From: Bacteroidota bacterium
Lineage (GTDB): Bacteria; Bacteroidota; Bacteroidia; Cytophagales; Cyclobacteriaceae
DNA: 38,845 nucleotides
Assembly (NCBI GenBank): GCA_022571715.1
Contig: JACZXH010000035.1
Span: 1-38,845, forward strand
Direction: 5' to 3'
In this document: one piece after another, positions 35,575 to 38,845 of the stretch
How the letters are laid out: every line of letters starts with the position of its first letter
Position numbering within the stretch: position 1 is the stretch's first letter
Made by a program: the position numbers and the translations under genes
Notes under the pieces: generated by a model
What the model was told of the DNA's origin: nothing
Seen by the model: only the letters and a program-made list of their open reading frames with translations
The model's database searches: none

Positions 35575-36213
35575 TTGGATTGTACTACTCTAATTTCAAT
35601 GTTTACAGTAGCAGCGTTGGCCCAGAAGAACAAGCCGGTAATTGACGAAATAAATGCAGGGGTTGGAATATCCGGGCATTTTTTTTTACGTAAGGGTGGT
35701 GGTAAACCTATTAGTGGAGCTCCGCAGGGAGCACAACAAAGCACCGAGGGAAAGGGAATTTCATTTCCCATACTGTTCAGGAAAGATAAGTATGGACTAA
35801 CCTATGAACCGACATTAAGATATGACATAATCAGAATTAATCTTAGGGTTCCTACCGGATCACCAGGGCCTGAAGAGTTTAAAGAATGGATAATTGACCA
35901 TCATTTTGCCTTAACCCGGCGCTTTGATGGTACATTTATTGGAGTGGGATATTCCATTTTCACTCCGGGCAAAGGATATGACTGGACGTATCGTGTATTC
36001 CTTAACGGACTGAGTCAGCCTTCAACTGAAATTTCCCGGTACTTAAAATTAAGAGTCAATACCTACGATGTCATCATAGGCAGGAAATTCAGATCAAATG
36101 TGGTAATAACGTCAAAGCTGATGTATGCTCCTGTGGGATCGATTAAGTGGGGTCCTTACCTCAACGGAATCTTATTTAATTTATCGGTGCATTACAGTTT
36201 TAGAATTCATTGA
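35575..36213 (+). CDS. Predicted outer-membrane beta-barrel-like protein, unknown function
   Basis: 212 residues from TTG 35575. The frame stays open upstream to an ATG at 35443, but that part lacks signal features; the TTG gives a short signal-like stretch (CTTLISMFTVAALAQ) with cleavage before QKNKP. The mature part has alternating-residue strands with aromatic ends (YGLTYEPTLRYDIIRINLRV, FIGVGYSIFTPGKGYDW, LKLRVNTYDVIIGRKF) and ends HYSFRIH, compatible with a small barrel. A loop of about 20 residues is rich in G, K, S and Q. No family recognised. Start uncertain. It diverges from the ilv operon. Confidence 0.55.
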   Translation: MDCTTLISMFTVAALAQKNKPVIDEINAGVGISGHFFLRKGGGKPISGAPQGAQQSTEGKGISFPILFRKDKYGLTYEPTLRYDIIRINLRVPTGSPGPEEFKEWIIDHHFALTRRFDGTFIGVGYSIFTPGKGYDWTYRVFLNGLSQPSTEISRYLKLRVNTYDVIIGRKFRSNVVITSKLMYAPVGSIKWGPYLNGILFNLSVHYSFRIH

Positions 36214-36305
36214 GTTGTCCTGAGAAAGGCATTCTTCTTCTCCAACCCTGTACAATACAGAAATCGCTATTATATAAGTCGCTGCTAAATAGGGCATTAA
36301 TGTAG

Positions 36306-36541
36306 CTATGCCCTTATGTTCGGAATGATCATTGACAATCCTTCCGTTTTTGGTTTGGGTATTTTTATGCCGTCATCTTTCATACTTCCAGGTGAAAAAA
36401 TATTGCTTCCTGAATATTGTTCTCTATTTCTTCCCGGGTAGCACCTGCAGAAATGCAGCCAGGTAAATCAGGAACATAGGCACTATATCCGGTTTGAGTT
36501 TCTTCAATTACAATTAAATATCTCGTAATAAGGATTTTCAA
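36306..36541 (-). pseudogene. HicB-like antitoxin gene broken by a one-base frameshift
   Basis: The minus strand reads RYLIVIEETQTGYSAYVPDL, PGCISAGATREEIENNIQ and EAIFFHLE, the partial RNase H-like domain of HicB antitoxins, for 52 codons from TTG 36541. At 36384-36385 one base is missing, giving GTA TGA. In the next frame it resumes with MKDDGIKIPKPKTEGLSMII and ends at TAG 36306. An ATG start appears to be lost too. No HicA toxin gene is recognisable upstream or downstream, so this is an orphan in decay, though a sequencing error would give the same picture. Confidence 0.75.
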
Positions 36542-36862
36542 AAACTGATTTTATTTACTAATTTTAAAAAAACCTCATTAATATAGCATCCCAATCCTTT
36601 AATGAGACCGTTTTTGTTATTCCACTTTTTCAGATTGCCAATAACTCCTATGAACCTTAAATTCTTTTTGACTTTCAATGATAGATGCAAAAATAAAGGA
36701 ACTTATACCTTTTCATGTATTCATCGGTATAAATTAAGCGATTTGAAAGAAGTAATAAAGTTAACGATCTCTTTCTTTATCCGAATGACCGGAAATGCCA
36801 GCGTTGCTGTCAGGCCGCCGTGCAGTAAAATTGTGCTTTCCTGCAGCGAACATTTATCCTGA
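36542..36862. other. Region without a recognised gene
   Basis: 321 bp between the HicB remnant and the DUF5916 remnant. A -7-like TATTTTTG occurs on the minus strand near 36690, followed by an open frame of about 46 codons that runs into the HicB remnant; it has no recognisable similarity. An 86-codon plus-strand frame shows no coding features. Confidence 0.3.
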
Positions 36863-37352
36863 TTACAGGTTCAGCCAGTATGTAAGCTTGATTTCAAATG
36901 CCCGGGACCTGGGTTGGTTGAAATCCACAAATTTTCCGTCAGCGCCTGCCAGGTAATTATCCGTATATACAATGAATAGATCGGAAACAGGCTTGTAGCG
37001 CCACTGAATCCGGGAGTTGATGTTTACGTTGTTGATCTGGTTGTTGTACTGGATGAACGTGGTCCAGAAAATATTTCGCGTAAAGACGAAAATCGCGTCG
37101 TAATGAGGGTGTTACATACTTACGCAGACCGTTGTTTTTCAATTTTGCAATCACATAAATGAAGTCGTCGTCGTAGGCCATGCGCACTTCGGTCTGGGCT
37201 ATTGCTTCAGAACTGTCGTAAGGGAAGTTTTGCATAAAATGATCTGCTATATCCGCTTCCTGCCATGCCGCATCATCCATTCTGGCATCAATTACTACAG
37301 GAACCTTGTGTCTGGAGCAATAGGAAATTCTAATTTTAAATTTAAGGTTCAT
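36863..37352 (-). pseudogene. DUF5916/CBM9-like protein gene reduced to its two ends
   Basis: From ATG 37352 the first frame encodes about 85 residues of a CBM9-like domain: VPVVIDARMDDAAWQEADIA, HFMQNFPYDSSEAIAQTEV, RMAYDDDFIYVIAKL, then VTPSLRRDF. Near 37080-37100 the family sequence stops and, in a different frame, the last 52 residues of a DUF5916 barrel begin: TRNIFWTTFIQYNNQINNVN, INSRIQWRYKPVSDLFIVYT, then KLTYWLNL and TAA at 36865. Intact proteins are about 700-900 residues, so some 600 residues are gone and the join is out of frame. DUF5916 proteins are secreted or outer-membrane proteins of Bacteroidota. Confidence 0.8.
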
Positions 37353-37557
37353 ACCTTCGGTCTGAAGGGATGACTTTGGCGTGCAGGATCTTGCGAGTAT
37401 CATTGAAGAAGGGAAAGGTCTCTTTTAACTTAGGACTCACAGTTTTTTCAGGTTGATAAATGCTGACTTCTTCCGCATCTGTTTTGTAATTATTGCAAGG
37501 TGACCAGCATGGTTATTCAAAGAGGGTAAGTGTAGTGCGAAGTATCACAAGGTTTTT

Positions 37558-37565
37558 TAAATTTG
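37558..37565 (+). promoter_or_regulatory. -7 promoter box of the WG-repeat gene
   Basis: TAAATTTG matches TAnnTTTG exactly, 18 nt before ATG 37584. No TTTG at the -33 position. Confidence 0.45.
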
Positions 37566-37583
37566 TATTGTCTCATTTACAAT

Positions 37584-38186
37584 ATGATAAAAATACCTAA
37601 CATGTCAAGATCAATTGTTCTTACTTTAATAACACTTTTAAATGTTTCTTTATTGTTTGCTCAATCAGAAGGTTATGATAAGATTGGAAAATTTGATTCA
37701 GGTCGGGCTAAGGTACAGTCAAATGGATTGTATGGTATAATTGATATAGATGGAAACGAAATTGTAACTCCAAAATATGAGGTAATTCAATCATTTAAAG
37801 ACCAAAGAGCCAAAGTTTCTTTGAATAAATTATGGGGTATTATTGATTGGAATGGAAAGGAAATTGTACCAGTTAAGTATGAAAAGATAGGATCGTTTCA
37901 AAACCGTAAAGCAAAAGTGCAACTGAATGAGAAGTGGGGAATTATTAATTGGGATGGTAAAGAAATAACAACACCTAAATATGATAAAATAGTGAATCTG
38001 GATAAAGGCGGATACAAAATTTCAAATGAAGGATATTGGGGATTAATGGACAAAGATGGAAAAGAACTAATTGCTCCGAAATATGAAAAAATCAAGGCCT
38101 TTGAAAGTAACCGTGCTAAAGTTTATTTAAATGGCAAATGGGGGGTAATCGACCGTAATGGAAAGGAAATTGTAAAAGTTAACTAA
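37584..38186 (+). CDS. Secreted WG-repeat protein with five regular 34-residue repeats
   Basis: 200 residues from ATG 37584; ATG 37602 is equally possible, and TTG 37563 lies inside the promoter box. Signal peptide (SRSIVLTLITLLNVSLLFAQ), then five back-to-back repeats of exactly 34 residues with the pattern Y-(D/E)-x-I-x-x-F/L...(R/K)AKV...WGIID.(D/N)GKEI..PK. WG (KWG) repeats are short beta-hairpin modules found in many exported bacterial proteins and usually mediate binding. The last repeat ends IVKVN at the stop, so no separate C-terminal sorting domain is present. The gene is AT-rich compared with the housekeeping genes. No function can be assigned. Confidence 0.85.
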   Translation: MIKIPNMSRSIVLTLITLLNVSLLFAQSEGYDKIGKFDSGRAKVQSNGLYGIIDIDGNEIVTPKYEVIQSFKDQRAKVSLNKLWGIIDWNGKEIVPVKYEKIGSFQNRKAKVQLNEKWGIINWDGKEITTPKYDKIVNLDKGGYKISNEGYWGLMDKDGKELIAPKYEKIKAFESNRAKVYLNGKWGVIDRNGKEIVKVN

Positions 38187-38216
38187 CCATGTAAAATGTG
38201 GTTCTGTCACATCTGA

Positions 38217-38845
38217 TTATGAATAGGAGTTTTTCACTATCATCACACTTCCTTGCCAATCTGCTATTTCTACGATTGTCTCCGGAATCAATTGCGAAAA
38301 TTCATTAATTGCCTTTCGAAGACCGTCCCAGGTGTGGTTATAATCGTGAATAATGATAACACCACCTGCAGAAAGTTTAGGATAAAAATAATTTAATGCT
38401 GCAAAAGTAGGTTTATACAAATCTGCATCGAGATGAACAAAAGCGTAATTCGTTTCGTCTAAATTTTGAGCGGATTCAGGAAAATATCCTGGATGAAAAT
38501 ATACATTTTCATTTCCGTCAACGAATTTTTTCACCATTTCTAAACTGGTGTCGGAAAAAATTGATGTACTGAACTTCTCTTTGGTACTATTTTCCATCAG
38601 TAAATCTCGTTTATCGAAGCCTTTAAAAGTATCGAACAAATGCAATTTTCGATTGGTATCCATCTTGTGAATAATATTGGCTGTTTCTCCTTTATACACC
38701 CCCAATTCGGCAAAATCTCCCGGTATCTTTTCGTTTTTTAATCGTTCAATTTGTAGCCAAAAAGTATAAAGCCGGACTTTGTCCCGGTATGTTCTTTCCA
38801 GTTTCTTCAGATTATCCGATATTTCTCCTCGTTTAATTGTTTCTT
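38217..38845 (-). CDS. TylF/MycF-type SAM-dependent O-methyltransferase (5' end beyond right edge)
   Basis: The frame is open to the window edge, so at least 209 residues are present and the N-terminus is missing. Motifs: DFAELGVYKGETANII (SAM motif I), KLHLFDTFKGFDKRD (motif II, the 'FDTFEG'-like signature of this family), FVHLDADLYKPTFAALNYFYPKLSAGGVIIIHDYN (metal-binding DAD and DY motif region), and a WDGLRKAINEF helix. TylF and MycF methylate sugars of macrolides with Mg2+; in other bacteria relatives sit in O-antigen or capsule clusters. A surface-glycan cluster may begin to the right. Confidence 0.87.
   Translation of the reverse strand, partial: ETIKRGEISDNLKKLERTYRDKVRLYTFWLQIERLKNEKIPGDFAELGVYKGETANIIHKMDTNRKLHLFDTFKGFDKRDLLMENSTKEKFSTSIFSDTSLEMVKKFVDGNENVYFHPGYFPESAQNLDETNYAFVHLDADLYKPTFAALNYFYPKLSAGGVIIIHDYNHTWDGLRKAINEFSQLIPETIVEIADWQGSVMIVKNSYS

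Noticed and set aside
36542-36703. Minus-strand 46-codon frame (TTG start) running into the HicB remnant
   Set aside because: It is basic and looks somewhat protein-like, but has no similarity to HicA or any small toxin that I recognise, and may be chance.
37342-37530. Minus-strand fragment reading CNNYKTDAEEVSIYQPEK and ending SDRRYEP, just upstream of the DUF5916 remnant
   Set aside because: About 50 codons with lipoprotein-like Cys but no start and no recognisable family; it may be the tail of a lost gene, but support is too weak.

Overview
The window looks like chromosomal DNA from a member of the Bacteroidota, probably a free-living Cytophagales-type bacterium. The evidence is promoter boxes of the form TAnnTTTG close to start codons (several with a TTTG box 21 nt upstream), almost no Shine-Dalgarno sequences, and families typical of the phylum: a BtuB/BtuG-type cobalamin receptor pair, a DUF2652 protein, a bacterial GH3-type enzyme, a DUF5916 (CBM9-like) remnant and a coiled-coil/SPOR-like protein. 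I see no phage, insertion sequence, integrase, CRISPR array, tRNA or rRNA.

Layout: 1-2040 is the N-terminal part of a large repetitive secreted surface protein on the minus strand, running off the left edge. It starts at TTG. 2220-2475 is a collapsed alpha/beta-hydrolase gene. 2604-5689 holds a class V aminotransferase, a secreted tandem-YCII protein and a cyclase-like/SRPBCC fusion. 5844-8444 holds two lipid-linked-sugar glycosyltransferases and a small unknown protein. 8470-11699 is a vitamin B12 uptake unit: promoter, cobalamin riboswitch, a hairpin touching the start codon, a BtuB-like receptor and a BtuG-like beta-propeller lipoprotein. 11741-16614 contains a VOC protein, an unknown 512-aa helical protein, a nitronate monooxygenase-like flavoprotein and a ClC channel with CBS domains.

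The 16615-17173 gap carries two perfect and one variant DnaA box within 107 bp and is AT-rich, so it is a candidate replication origin or DnaA-binding locus. Two exported thioredoxin-fold proteins follow. 18311-28008 is mostly housekeeping: GH3-type adenylating enzyme, lptB, recJ, a coiled-coil/SPOR-like protein, fumC, a TrmH-family methyltransferase and mutS. 28288-29937 is an M49-like zinc peptidase lipoprotein. 30172-35230 is a complete ilvD-ilvB-ilvN-ilvC branched-chain amino acid operon with a recognisable promoter, a 9-codon V/L/I-containing mini-ORF and an attenuator-like hairpin.

35575-38845 is accessory: a predicted outer-membrane protein, a frameshifted HicB-like gene, a DUF5916 gene reduced to its two ends, a five-repeat WG protein and a TylF/MycF-type methyltransferase cut by the right edge. 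I found no clear case of an entirely new multi-gene system. The best leads are the DnaA-box cluster, the ilv leader, the riboswitch expression platform and the repeated pattern of genes shortened by large internal deletions.
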